Positions 18,090-27,603 of a stretch of DNA of 64,000 bases are shown here, piece by piece. A program made the translations under genes and the position numbers. How positions within the stretch are numbered: the first letter of the stretch is position 1; every line of letters begins with the position of its first letter. Below the pieces are notes generated by a model. It was not told the DNA's origin. It did no database searches and saw only the letters and a program-made list of their open reading frames with translations. The DNA comes from Raineyella fluvialis (GTDB lineage Bacteria > Actinomycetota > Actinomycetes > Propionibacteriales > Propionibacteriaceae): contig NZ_CP045725.1 in assembly GCF_009646095.1 (NCBI RefSeq), forward strand, positions 1,364,001 to 1,428,000. The letters are read 5' to 3'.

Positions 18090-19090
18090 CCGTACGCATC
18101 GGTATCAACGGATTCGGTCGGATCGGGCGCAGCTACCTGCGTGCCGCCCTCGCCAACAACGCGGACGTCGAGGTGGTCGCCGTGAACGACCTCACCGACG
18201 CCCGCACCCTCGCCACCCTGCTCGAGTGGGACTCCGTCAGCGGACACCTGGACGGCGTCGGCGTGGACGGCGGTGACCTCCGGGTCGGCGACGCCACGGT
18301 GAAGGTCTTCTCCCAGGCAGATCCCGCCACCATCCCCTGGCGGGAGGTGGGCGCCGACGTGGTGATCGAGTCGACCGGCCGGTTCACCGACGGGGCCAAG
18401 GCCGTGGCCCACCTGCAGGGTGGCGCCCGGAAGGTGATCGTGTCGGCCCCGGCCAAGGGTGACGTCCCGACCTTCGTGCTCGGCGTGAACGACGACACCC
18501 TCGACGTGGGCGCCAGCGACGTCTTCTCCAACGGCTCGTGCACGACGAACTCCCTCGCGCCGCTCGCCAAGGTCCTCAACGACACCTTCGGCATCGAGAG
18601 CGGTCTGATGACCACCGTGCACGCCTACACCGGTGACCAGCGCCTGCACGACGCCCCGCACTCCGACCTGCGCCGGGCCAGGGCCGCCGCCGTGTCGACC
18701 ATCCCGACCTCGTCCGGGGCCGCGAAGGCGATCGGCAAGGTCATCCCGGAACTGGACGGGCGGCTGACCGGATTCGCCCTGCGGGTGCCGGTGCCGGTCG
18801 GCTCGATCACCGACCTCACCGTCGTCCTCCAGCGGGAGGCCTCCGTCGAGGAGGTCAACGCCGCCTTCCGGGAGGCCGCCGGCAGTGATCGACTGCGGCA
18901 CGTGTTGCAGTACTCCGAGGCTCCGCTGGTGTCGGTCGACATCGTCGGCAACCCGCATTCGTCGATCTTCGACGCGCCACTGACCCAAGCCGTCGGCCGT
19001 CAGGTCAAGGTGCTCGGCTGGTACGACAACGAGTGGGGCTTCTCCAACCGGCTGGTCGAGTTCTCCGAACGGATCGGGCAGGCCCTCTGA
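18086..19090 (+). CDS. gap: Type I glyceraldehyde-3-phosphate dehydrogenase
   Basis: A 334-residue GAPDH. The NAD-binding start is INGFGRIGR, the active site is SNGSCTTNSLAPLAKVL (nucleophilic Cys in SCTTN), followed by TVHAYTGDQ and the C-terminal VLGWYDNEWGFSNRLVEFS. It oxidises glyceraldehyde 3-phosphate in glycolysis. The usual second Cys (CTTNC) is Ser here. It is translationally coupled to a TetR gene rather than lying with pgk and tpi. It may therefore be a secondary, conditionally expressed GAPDH; this is inference since the rest of the genome is not seen. Confidence 0.94.
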   Translation: MTVRIGINGFGRIGRSYLRAALANNADVEVVAVNDLTDARTLATLLEWDSVSGHLDGVGVDGGDLRVGDATVKVFSQADPATIPWREVGADVVIESTGRFTDGAKAVAHLQGGARKVIVSAPAKGDVPTFVLGVNDDTLDVGASDVFSNGSCTTNSLAPLAKVLNDTFGIESGLMTTVHAYTGDQRLHDAPHSDLRRARAAAVSTIPTSSGAAKAIGKVIPELDGRLTGFALRVPVPVGSITDLTVVLQREASVEEVNAAFREAAGSDRLRHVLQYSEAPLVSVDIVGNPHSSIFDAPLTQAVGRQVKVLGWYDNEWGFSNRLVEFSERIGQAL

Positions 19091-19106
19091 CCCACCCGAA
19101 CAGTTC

Positions 19107-19945
19107 TCAGAAGGCCAGGTGCGTCATCCAGGGCAGGATCGGCGTCATCAGCCCGGTCGACATCCAGAACATGCCGAAGTTCATGGCGAAGCCGGCCAGC
19201 GCCGCGAGGCGATAGGTCGGCGACGCCACGGCCCGCTGCTCGTGGCACATCATGGCCGCGGTTCCATAGGGCTGCCCGATGGTCAATTCCTGGGTCGATG
19301 TCCCCGGAATCGCGGTCATGATGAGGGCGTCGCCGGTCTCCTCTGCAGCGGCGGGCGAGGCCGGCGCGGCTGACACGGCCGGCGAGATCGGCGCGTGCCC
19401 GGCCGCGTCCTGGGCAGTCTGGGCGTCATGGGCCTTGACCCAGGCGGGACGGACGACGTCGACCAGGTCGCGTCCGGCGGCGAACAGCAGATAGGCCATG
19501 AACGGGATCCCCACCAGGCCCACGGTCCACACCGAGCCGCCCGGCTTCGAGGCCTCCATCAGCCACGGCTTCATGGCCGCGCCCATGTGGGGCATCTTGA
19601 GGTTCATCCCGACCAGGTGCCAGGCCATTGCGCCGAACATCGCCGCGTGACCGGCGTAATGCCAGCGGGCCCCCGCCGGGTCACCGCGAGCCCAGCGAAC
19701 CACGCGGTCGACAACACGAAGACGGCCAGCACCACGGGGGGAGTGAGCAGGTGCACCAGGGGCATCCAGGTGACCGGGGCGACCATCAGCAGCATCACCA
19801 CCGACATCACCAGGTGCAGCACGTTCGACACGCGCTGGGTGCGGTCCTGGGGACGAGTGAGCTCGTACATCGACCACGCGGTGCACCACGCGAAGAAGAC
19901 GAGCAGGACGACGAACTTCACCGGTGTGTTGGCGAGCGTGAACAC
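19107..19945 (-). CDS. DUF5134-like polytopic membrane protein (internal frame break)
   Basis: A hydrophobic protein of about 279 residues. N-terminal helices (VKFVVLLVFFAWCTAWSMYEL, LHLVMSVVMLLMVAPVTW, LAVFVLSTAWFAGLAV) are followed in a second frame by WHYAGHAAMFGAMAWHLVGM, another helix pair, a central variable loop, and a last pair of helices (AALAGFAMNFGMFWM). His-rich membrane segments of this type are seen in DUF5134 proteins. The frame break is at the C run at 19670-19674 and is repaired by one base. The GTG at 19945 has AGGAGG upstream. Function unknown; the family call is tentative. Confidence 0.6.
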
Positions 19946-20116
19946 GACGGACCTCCTGGGGAGACGACTGACGAGACGCGGTGGTCATCGGGTCGAGTCG
20001 TGTAGGAGGAGACACGGCAACGCTGGGACGACGCTCCGGGAGCCACTGTAGGACGGCGCCGAGCCCGCGATACCCCCGGTGAGTAGCGGAAATGGAACGC
20101 TCGCGACGCCGGCCCG

Positions 20117-21360
20117 TCAGCCGAAGTGGTAGATGATCAGGTCCTCGAACCGGGTCACCTCGATCACCACCGCCGTCCCGGCCGCTCCGGCCCGGACCGC
20201 CATCTCACCGACGCGCCAGGTCCGGCTCAATCGTCCCCGCGAGTCGCAGGAGCAGCCCCACGGCTCCCCGTACGCGGCATCGAGCAGGCGGAGCAGTTGC
20301 AGCGTGTAGTCGCGGACCGCGGGCTCCGCACGCCAGGCGTCGAGCACGGTGATGTCGATGGTCCCCGAGCGCACCCTGACCCGCCAGCCGGCGCCGGCGC
20401 GCAGCTCGGGGACGCCGTACCGGGTGGGCGTGGCCACCAACTCGTGGTGCTCGACGAAGTTGCGGATCCCGGCGTCCAGCACCTCGGCGACGAGGCTGGC
20501 CGCCTCCTCCGGCGACACGTACGCCGCGACGTACGTTCCCCCGGGCCGGGCCGGCTGGGGGCGCGCCTCGACCGGCGCGGTCAACGGGAGCAGGTCGATG
20601 ACCGTGGCGGGTTCGAGGGCCTCGGCCTCCTCGGCCCCGGCCGCCACCTCGCCGCCCGGTGTGGGGAGCAGAGTGAACGGGGTACGGGTCGGCGCGACGC
20701 CGATCACGAGCTCGTCGGGGCGACGGTCGGCGTACGTCGTCGCCCAGATCCGCCCGATGACCTTGGCGGCCCGGCGCGACTGGTCGGCGTCGAGGGCGAC
20801 TTCGACCCCGTCGACGTTGACCGTCAGGCGGTTCGGCTCGGCCCGAGCGGTGAGCCGGCGCCCCTCGAGGGAGCCGGAGAGCACCACCGGTTCGCCGAAC
20901 CAGGCCGGGGGATCGTGGCCAGGTCGGAGGGCAACAGTGCCAACAGGAACCCCAGCTCGGTTGCCACGTCCGACCAGCGCGGCAACAGGAACGGCCCGGG
21001 GGCCCAGGAGCAGGGTGGAGCCTGACCGGTGGAGATCGACCACAGGTGGGGCGGTGACAGGTCGGGGGTGGCCGAGACGAAGGCGACGTGCTCCCGGGCA
21101 CTGACCTCCGGGTCGTACGGGAACGCCCGGCACCCGACCTCCCACTGGTCGAAGAACCGGTCGACCCCGACCTCGATCATGATGCCGTTGAGCTCCCAGC
21201 GGAACCTTGCCTGGGGTCCGTGGATCTCGTACGGCGGGGACCCGAGCGCGTCGGCGATGGCCAGCAACGCGGCGTGGGCATCGCTGGGTCGGGGCAGCAG
21301 ACGGCCCGTCAGGGCGAGGACAGCGGCCTCGACGCCCTGGAGCAACTCGTCGATCCGCAT
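20117..21360 (-). CDS. Uncharacterised soluble protein (internal frame break)
   Basis: I do not recognise a family. About 414 residues after repair. The N-terminal half (MRIDELLQGVEAAVLAL, PPYEIHGPQARFRWELNG, IMIEVGVDRFFDQWEV) and the C-terminal half (RLTVNVDGVEVALDADQS, FEDLIIYHFG) look cytoplasmic with mixed alpha/beta. They are joined by one added C in the run at 20907-20911 (LATIPPAWFGEPVVLSGS). The gene stands alone between a DUF5134-like protein and an oppositely oriented aminotransferase. The ATG at 21360 is the first plausible start. Confidence 0.6.
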
Positions 21361-21389
21361 CCCTCACCCCCTGGGTCTAAGGTCGCTGC

Positions 21390-22583
21390 ATGAAGATCTC
21401 CCGACGCTCCGACATCGATGCCTTCGAGGTGATGACCATTCAACAGAAGGTTGCCACGATGCAGGCGGCGGGTCAGGAGGTTCTGCTGCTCAGCGTCGGG
21501 GAACCCTGCCAGGGCGCCGCCCGATCGGTCCGGGAGACGCTGGCCCGGGTGGCGACGGATGGAACGGATCTGGGGTACACGCCGGGCTTCGGGATCGCGC
21601 CGCTGCGCGCGGCCATCGCGCGTCACTACGCCGATTGGTACGGGCTCGAGGTCGATCCGTCCCGGGTCTGCGTGACGGTCGGATCCTCCGGGGCGTTCCT
21701 GCTGTCCTTCCTCGCCTGCTTCGACGTCGGGGACCGGGTCGCCGTGGGCCGGCCGACGTACCCCGCCTACACCAACGACCTGCGGGCCCTCGGCTGCGAG
21801 GTGGTCGAACTGGACTGCGGTCCGGCGGAACGCTTCCAGCCCACCCCGGAACTCCTGGCGGCTGCGCACGCCGAGTCGCCGCTGACCGGCGTCGTGCTGG
21901 CGTCCCCGGCGAACCCGACCGGGACGATGCTCGACGCGCAGCGGATGGCCGACCTCGCCACGTGGTGCCGCGCCCACGACGTGCGGATGATCAGCGACGA
22001 GATCTACCACGGCATCACCTTCACCGGCAGCCGTGGCGAATGCGCCTGGACGTACGACCCGTCGGCGGTGGTGATCTCCTCGTTCTCCAAGTACTGGTCG
22101 ATGACCGGCTGGCGGCTGGGCTGGATGCTGCTGCCGGAGGACCTCGTCGATCCGGTCGACCGGCTCACCGGCAACCTGTTCCTCTGCGCCCCCGCGCCCG
22201 CCCAGTGGGCGGCCATCGAGGCGTTCGGCCCGGAGGCGTACGCCGAGGCGGAGCAGGCGGTCGCCGACTTCGCCGCCGCGCGCGAGGTCGTGCTCGGCAC
22301 CGAGATGGGCTGGGGCACCGTCGCGCCCCCCGACGGCGCCTTCTATTACTACGCGGACATCAGCCCGGTGCTGGGGCCGTACGCCACCTCACGGGAATGG
22401 TGCGCCGCCCTGTTGGAGCAACAGCACGTGGCCGTCACCCCCGGCAAGGACTTCGACTCCGTCCACGGTGACCGGACGATCCGACTGTCGCTGTCCGCCG
22501 GGGCACCGGCCGTCCGGGAGGCGCTGCGCCGGATCCAGGTCTTCCAACAGGAGCTTGCGAGCCGGGTCAGCGCTGCTCGGTGA
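21390..22583 (+). CDS. Class I/II pyridoxal-phosphate aminotransferase
   Basis: A 397-residue fold-type I aminotransferase. Landmarks are SVGEPCQGAARSVRE, YTPGFGIAPLRAAIARHY, ASPANPTGTML, RMISDEIYHGITF and the PLP-lysine motif SSFSKYWSMTGWRLGW, with a late conserved RLSLSAG arginine. It belongs to the AspC/DapL/alanine aminotransferase subgroup; the amino donor cannot be set from sequence. It starts 29 bases from the divergent unknown gene and overlaps the universal stress protein tail-to-tail by 17 bases. Confidence 0.87.
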   Translation: MKISRRSDIDAFEVMTIQQKVATMQAAGQEVLLLSVGEPCQGAARSVRETLARVATDGTDLGYTPGFGIAPLRAAIARHYADWYGLEVDPSRVCVTVGSSGAFLLSFLACFDVGDRVAVGRPTYPAYTNDLRALGCEVVELDCGPAERFQPTPELLAAAHAESPLTGVVLASPANPTGTMLDAQRMADLATWCRAHDVRMISDEIYHGITFTGSRGECAWTYDPSAVVISSFSKYWSMTGWRLGWMLLPEDLVDPVDRLTGNLFLCAPAPAQWAAIEAFGPEAYAEAEQAVADFAAAREVVLGTEMGWGTVAPPDGAFYYYADISPVLGPYATSREWCAALLEQQHVAVTPGKDFDSVHGDRTIRLSLSAGAPAVREALRRIQVFQQELASRVSAAR

Positions 22584-23379
22584 CAGCGGGGGGAGCGGTG
22601 ACCACGGCGACCGGGCAGCGGGCGCCCATCAGCGCGTGCTGAGCCACGGTGCCGAGCTTGAGGCCCTTGAAGCCCTCCTGGCCGCGCCGGCCCACCACCA
22701 TCAGGTCGGCCGTCTCGCTGGCCGTGACCAGGACGTTGCGGGGGTGGCCGGGGCGGGCGACCAGGTCGATCCCGACGCCCGGCTTCGACCGTCCGGCGAG
22801 GGTCTGTTCCAGCATGGCGTACGCCACCGCCGGCACCGGGTCGGTCGAGTCCTGCGGCATCGTCGACCAGCAGAGCAACAGCGTGATCGTGCCGCCGGCC
22901 GCGACGAGGCTGAGGGCGAAGTCCAGGGCCGCCGTGCTGGAGGCCGAACCGTCCGCACCCACGACGATGCTGCGGGGGGCCGCATCGGTGGCCGTGTCGC
23001 CGTGGATGATGACGACCGGACAGGCCGCATGCTGGGCGGTCGTCATCGAGACGGTGCCGAGGAAGGCGGAGGTGATCCGGCCGCGGCCGCGATTGCCCAT
23101 CACGAGCATCGTCGCGTCGTCGCCGGCCCGCACCATCACTCCGGCGCCCGTACCGACCGGGTCCTCGCCGCTGGCCGGCAGGTCCGGGTGGGTCCGCCGC
23201 ACCGCGTCGAGGGCCTCGGCGCTGCGCACCGGTTGCGCGTCGTTCTCGCGGGCGGCGATCACGCGCAGCGGCACCCCCATGCGCTCCGCGGCGCCGGCGG
23301 CCCAGGTCACCGCCCGACCGGCCATCTCGGAGGAGTCGTAGCCTACGACGACGGGACGGGAAGGGGTGCCCTCGGACAT
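22567..23379 (-). CDS. Tandem-domain universal stress protein
   Basis: A 270-residue protein with two UspA domains. Domain 1 begins VVVGYDSSEMAGRAVTWA and has the ATP-type loop VMGNRGRGRITSAFLG. Domain 2 begins SIVVGADGSASSTAALDFA and ends VVGRRGQEGFKGLKLGTVAQ with a final HALMGARCPVAVV. The G-2x-G-9x-G pattern suggests ATP binding. The start at 23379 (MSEGTPSRP) is preferred over the longer frame because the extra N-terminus is not family-like. Double-domain Usps are common in actinobacteria and linked to dormancy and oxygen stress. Confidence 0.9.
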   Translation of the reverse strand: MSEGTPSRPVVVGYDSSEMAGRAVTWAAGAAERMGVPLRVIAARENDAQPVRSAEALDAVRRTHPDLPASGEDPVGTGAGVMVRAGDDATMLVMGNRGRGRITSAFLGTVSMTTAQHAACPVVIIHGDTATDAAPRSIVVGADGSASSTAALDFALSLVAAGGTITLLLCWSTMPQDSTDPVPAVAYAMLEQTLAGRSKPGVGIDLVARPGHPRNVLVTASETADLMVVGRRGQEGFKGLKLGTVAQHALMGARCPVAVVTAPPAVTEQR

Positions 23380-23419
23380 GACCTCAGTGTAGGGGCCGAC
23401 CAGGGGTGACACTGGTGCC

Positions 23420-24820
<1,401 letters not shown>

Positions 24821-24845
24821 TCGTCAGGCCGGAGTGAGCGTGCGG

Positions 24846-24920
24846 CCCGAGTGAGCGACTGACGATCAGGCCCGAGTGAGCGACTGACGATCAGGCCCGA
24901 GTGAGCGACTGACGATCAGG
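24846..24920. repeat. Three perfect 25-bp tandem repeats after fumC
   Basis: Three identical 25-base units at 24846-24870, 24871-24895 and 24896-24920, each beginning CCCGAGTGAGCGACTGACG. Diverged partial copies lie just upstream, overlapping the fumC stop. The unit length is not a codon multiple. They end 25 bases before the IS110 inverted repeat. Confidence 0.9.
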
Positions 24921-24944
24921 CCGCGTGACATCAGACGGGAGTGA

Positions 24945-24967
24945 CAGTTCCAATTTCACGTCATAGG
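24945..24967. repeat. IS110 boundary inverted repeat, left copy
   Basis: Twenty-three bases that are the exact reverse complement of 26270-26292. The inner end runs into a small hairpin, CATAGG (24962-24967) with CCTATG (24973-24978), just before the transposase stop at 24979. Confidence 0.85.
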
Positions 24968-24978
24968 TTTCTCCTATG

Positions 24979-26034
24979 TCAAGCGGCGGCCGGCAGACAG
25001 GGCTGGGGGGCTGATCGTCGGGCGTTCTTGAGGGTGGTGAAGACCAGGCGGATGAGGTGGCGTTTGAGGCAGCGCAGGGCCTCGCGGTTGGACATGCCTT
25101 CGGACTTCTTCTTGTCGTAGTAGGCCCGACCCAGACTGTCCTTGAGCCGGGTCTGGGTGACCGCGATGCGGTGGATGGCGCAGTTGATCTGTCGGTTGCC
25201 CGAGCGCGTCATCCGGACCCGGCCCTCGGTCCGGCCCGACCAGACCGGGATCGGCGCGATCCCGGCATGGCGGGCCAGCTGGGCCTCGTTGTCGAACCGG
25301 TCAAGGGCCCCGATCTCGCCGACCAGCTTGGCCGCGGTCAGCGCCCCGCAACCGGGCAGCGCCACCAGTTCAGGGGCCCGTTGGGCGACCAGAGCAGCAA
25401 TCCTCTTCTCCAGCACGTTGATCCGCCCGGTCAGGGCGATCACGTCCTCCAGCTCGTCGGTGGCCAGTTCGGCCACGATGCCCGTCTGCGCGGCCAGCCA
25501 AGCGGCGAGCGCCTGCTGGTGCTTGGCCCGGTCCAGGCCGGACGGCTTGATCGGGTACTCGGGGTCGAGTTCATGGACCCGCCAGCGCAGGCTGTTGATC
25601 GTGGCGGTGCGCTGGGTGATCAGCGTGTCGCGCCGGTCGACCAGCAGCTTCAGCTCCCGGGCCTGGTCATCGTGGCAAGCCCTGGGCAGGTTCGGCTCGG
25701 CCAACGCGGCCCGGGCGACGGCCAACGCGTCGATCGGGTCGGACTTGCCACGGGTGCGGGCGATCGCGCGGGCCTGGCCCGTCATCTTGGGCGGGACCCG
25801 GACCACCGTCTGCCCGGCGCCCAACAGGTCACGCTCCAGCCGCGACGACAGGTGGCGACAGTCCTCGATGGCCCATTCCAGCTCGTCACCGAACTCCCGG
25901 CGGGCCCAGCCCAGGGCCTTCAGATGCCCTGCGGTGATGGCCTCGACGGTCAGCTGACCCAGTTTGCGGCCGGTCTGGTCGACCGCAACGAACGTGTGGC
26001 TGCGCTTGTGAACATCGGCTCCGACGACAACCAT
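24979..26034 (-). CDS. IS110 family transposase (DEDD)
   Basis: A 351-residue transposase. The N-terminal RuvC-like domain has the DEDD set: Asp7 in VVGADVHK, Glu57 in WAIEDCRHL, and Asp99/Asp102 in GKSDPIDALAVARAAL. A central coiled-coil region follows. The C-terminal Tnp20 domain has LPGCGALTAAKLVGEIG, FDNEAQLARHAGIAPIPVWSG and RMTRSGNRQINCAIHRIA. It is full length with no break, so the element may be active. Known IS110/IS621 enzymes recombine DNA under guidance of an element-encoded bridge RNA. Confidence 0.93.
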   Translation of the reverse strand: MVVVGADVHKRSHTFVAVDQTGRKLGQLTVEAITAGHLKALGWARREFGDELEWAIEDCRHLSSRLERDLLGAGQTVVRVPPKMTGQARAIARTRGKSDPIDALAVARAALAEPNLPRACHDDQARELKLLVDRRDTLITQRTATINSLRWRVHELDPEYPIKPSGLDRAKHQQALAAWLAAQTGIVAELATDELEDVIALTGRINVLEKRIAALVAQRAPELVALPGCGALTAAKLVGEIGALDRFDNEAQLARHAGIAPIPVWSGRTEGRVRMTRSGNRQINCAIHRIAVTQTRLKDSLGRAYYDKKKSEGMSNREALRCLKRHLIRLVFTTLKNARRSAPQPCLPAAA

Positions 26035-26269
26035 GGTGGTTGCCTCCTTTCACCCTGATCAGTGAGGGACGGTCGGGCCGGTCGGCGGACACATCTCAGT
26101 GGGGGCGGTGCCACGCTCCTATCAAGTCACGCCGGCCGGTCCTTCACACTGACCGGCGACAAAACCTATGAACGCCATGCAGGCAGCACCCCTACGAGTC
26201 AGCCGACCAGTGATCCGGATCCAACCACCGCGTCAACAGCGGCACCACCCAAAATGACACTGAGGCAGC
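26035..26269 (-). ncRNA. Candidate bridge-RNA region of the IS110 element
   Basis: About 235 bases of non-coding DNA upstream of the transposase and inside the inverted repeat, where IS110-group elements encode their bridge RNA. A 10-base inverted copy of the opposite end lies inside it: AAACCTATGA at 26162-26171 against TCATAGGTTT at 24961-24970. I could not fold the region, so target-binding and donor-binding loops are not assigned. The call rests on position and family knowledge. Confidence 0.4.
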
Positions 26270-26292
26270 CCTATGACGTGAAATTGGAACTG
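26270..26292. repeat. IS110 boundary inverted repeat, right copy
   Basis: Exact reverse complement of 24945-24967. It is followed by an imperfect continuation of the symmetry: about 7 further bases match the left flank with a small gap. Confidence 0.85.
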
Positions 26293-26420
26293 CACTCTCC
26301 GCTCCGCCTCGGCGATCGCGCTCCGGAGCAGGGCATGCGCGGGACCGGAGACAGCTTGGGCGCGCTCGGCGGTGCGGTGGCGCTCGCGGATGTAATCGCC
26401 TTCTCGCTGCCGTTATGCGG

Positions 26421-26484
26421 TCCGCGAGCTACTTGATCATCCGCGAGCTACTTGACCGTCCGCGAACTGTCTGAGGGTCCGCGA
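26421..26484. repeat. 19-bp degenerate tandem repeats right of IS110
   Basis: Units at 26421-26439, 26440-26458 and 26459-26477 plus a partial fourth. All begin TCCGCGA; the first two share TCCGCGAGCTACTTGA. The rest of the 299-base gap 26293-26591 shows no gene. Confidence 0.75.
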
Positions 26485-26591
26485 GGCTCGCCAGCCGCCG
26501 AGTGCCGCCGAAGGCAAACGGCACGTGAATGTCCCGGGGGTGTGGCGGACCCCCGGGACAGGCGCGTGACACAGGCGTGACGGCCGAAACC

Positions 26592-27263
26592 TCAGACGAA
26601 GATGACCTGCGCCCCCTCGCTGATCACGATGAAGTCGGAGGCCGAGATGACGCCCTCGACGGCCGGGTGCAGGTCGGCCTCGAGCAGCTTCATCATGTCG
26701 AAGGTCAGGCGGCAGGCGTAGAAGTGCGCGCCCTGGGCCGCCATCAGGTCGAGGAACTCCGGGACGTCCGGGATGTCGAGATCGGCCATCTCCTTCTTGA
26801 AGTAGCGGGTGGCGAAGGCCCCCATGCCCGGCAGACCGCCGAGCTGCTGGGGCACGGAGAGGTGCTCGAGGCCCGGGCGCAGATTGCCGAGCGCGGGCAT
26901 GTGCATGGCGGTGTTGCCGGCGATGGTGAACTTCAGGTTGCTGTTCGTCTTCTGGTTGACCATGTCGAGGCCCCAGAAGGTGAAGAAGATGTGCACCTCG
27001 CAGCCCTCGCTGAGGGCGGCGTTGCCCATGATCAGCGCGGGATAGGCCATGTCGAGATTGCCCTTGGAGCAGATGAAGGCGATCTTGCGGGGCCCGGTGT
27101 AGGCGGGGGCGCCCCCGGCGTACGCCTCACCCGGCGCGGTGGCGCCGGCGGCTCCGGAGGCGGCGCCCGAGGACGCCCCCTGCTGGCGGGGACCGAAGTC
27201 CGGCATGATGAACCCGTCGGGGATCCGGGTGGACCTGACGCGTGCCTCTGTGGTGGCAGTCAT
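26592..27263 (-). CDS. DsrE/F-like sulfur relay protein
   Basis: A 223-residue protein. The first 60 residues are Gly/Ala/Ser-rich and probably disordered; a DsrE-type domain follows, with KIAFICSKGNLDMAYPALIMG, EVHIFFTFWGLDMV and a C-terminal AQGAHFYACRLTFDMMKL. Two cysteines (ICSKG and YACRL) are at positions where DsrE-like proteins carry persulfide-handling cysteines. It lies last in the sqr-dsrC-dsrE operon, 24 bases after dsrC. It is likely to accept or move sulfane sulfur released by sulfide oxidation in the cytoplasm. The long flexible N-terminus is unusual. Confidence 0.82.
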   Translation of the reverse strand: MTATTEARVRSTRIPDGFIMPDFGPRQQGASSGAASGAAGATAPGEAYAGGAPAYTGPRKIAFICSKGNLDMAYPALIMGNAALSEGCEVHIFFTFWGLDMVNQKTNSNLKFTIAGNTAMHMPALGNLRPGLEHLSVPQQLGGLPGMGAFATRYFKKEMADLDIPDVPEFLDLMAAQGAHFYACRLTFDMMKLLEADLHPAVEGVISASDFIVISEGAQVIFV

Positions 27264-27287
27264 GGTGATGTTCTCCTGACGCGTCGA

Positions 27288-27602
27288 CTAGACGCAGCCG
27301 ACGGGCTTGGGCAGACCGGCGATCCACGCCATCTTCTTGGCGGGCTTGCCGGGGTAGAGGCGGTAGAGCTCCTTGATGTCGAAGCCGCCGACCGTCTGCA
27401 GCCGGCGCAGCGTGGGCGTGACGCCGGACTTGGCCGAATCCTCGCGCATGAAGCGGATCGGGCCCCAGTGCTCCTCGTCCATCTCGATGTCGATGAGGGC
27501 GGCCAAGTCGGCTCCCAGCTCCTCACTCCACTCGTCGCGGTTGGTGAAGAAGCCCTCGTCGTTCACGTGGAACGTACGCTCGTTGAGGGTGTTGGTGGGC
27601 AC
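27288..27602 (-). CDS. TusE/DsrC-family sulfur carrier
   Basis: A 104-residue DsrC/TusE-type protein: FHVNDEGFFTNRDEWSEELG, a helical centre (VTPTLRRLQTVGGFDIKELYRLYPG) and the mobile C-terminal arm GLPKPVGCV with the conserved penultimate cysteine. Only this arm cysteine is present, as in TusE/RspA-type members; the second arm Cys of dissimilatory DsrC is absent. It is separated from sqr by one base and belongs to the same operon, so it probably carries sulfur from the quinone reductase to the DsrE-like protein. No dsrAB genes are in view. Confidence 0.9.
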   Translation of the reverse strand: MPTNTLNERTFHVNDEGFFTNRDEWSEELGADLAALIDIEMDEEHWGPIRFMREDSAKSGVTPTLRRLQTVGGFDIKELYRLYPGKPAKKMAWIAGLPKPVGCV

Positions 27603-27603
27603 G

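Larger units (their letters stand above)
24945..26292 (-). mobile_element. IS110-family insertion sequence
   Basis: An element of about 1.35 kb that contains one DEDD transposase on the minus strand. It is bounded by a perfect 23-base inverted repeat (24945-24967 and 26270-26292), with imperfect matching for several bases further out. The region upstream of the transposase (26035-26269) is long, and the one downstream is only about 34 bases. This asymmetry is typical of the IS110 subgroup, whose left end encodes a bridge RNA. Perfect long terminal repeats are not typical of IS110. The exact insertion ends could lie inside or outside them. Confidence 0.75.

Noticed and set aside
24979-26034. 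IS1111-type element
   Set aside because: In IS1111 elements the long non-coding end lies downstream of the transposase. Here it lies upstream, as in the IS110 subgroup.
24846-26484. CRISPR array
   Set aside because: The repeats are directly adjacent tandem units without spacers, and no cas genes are present.
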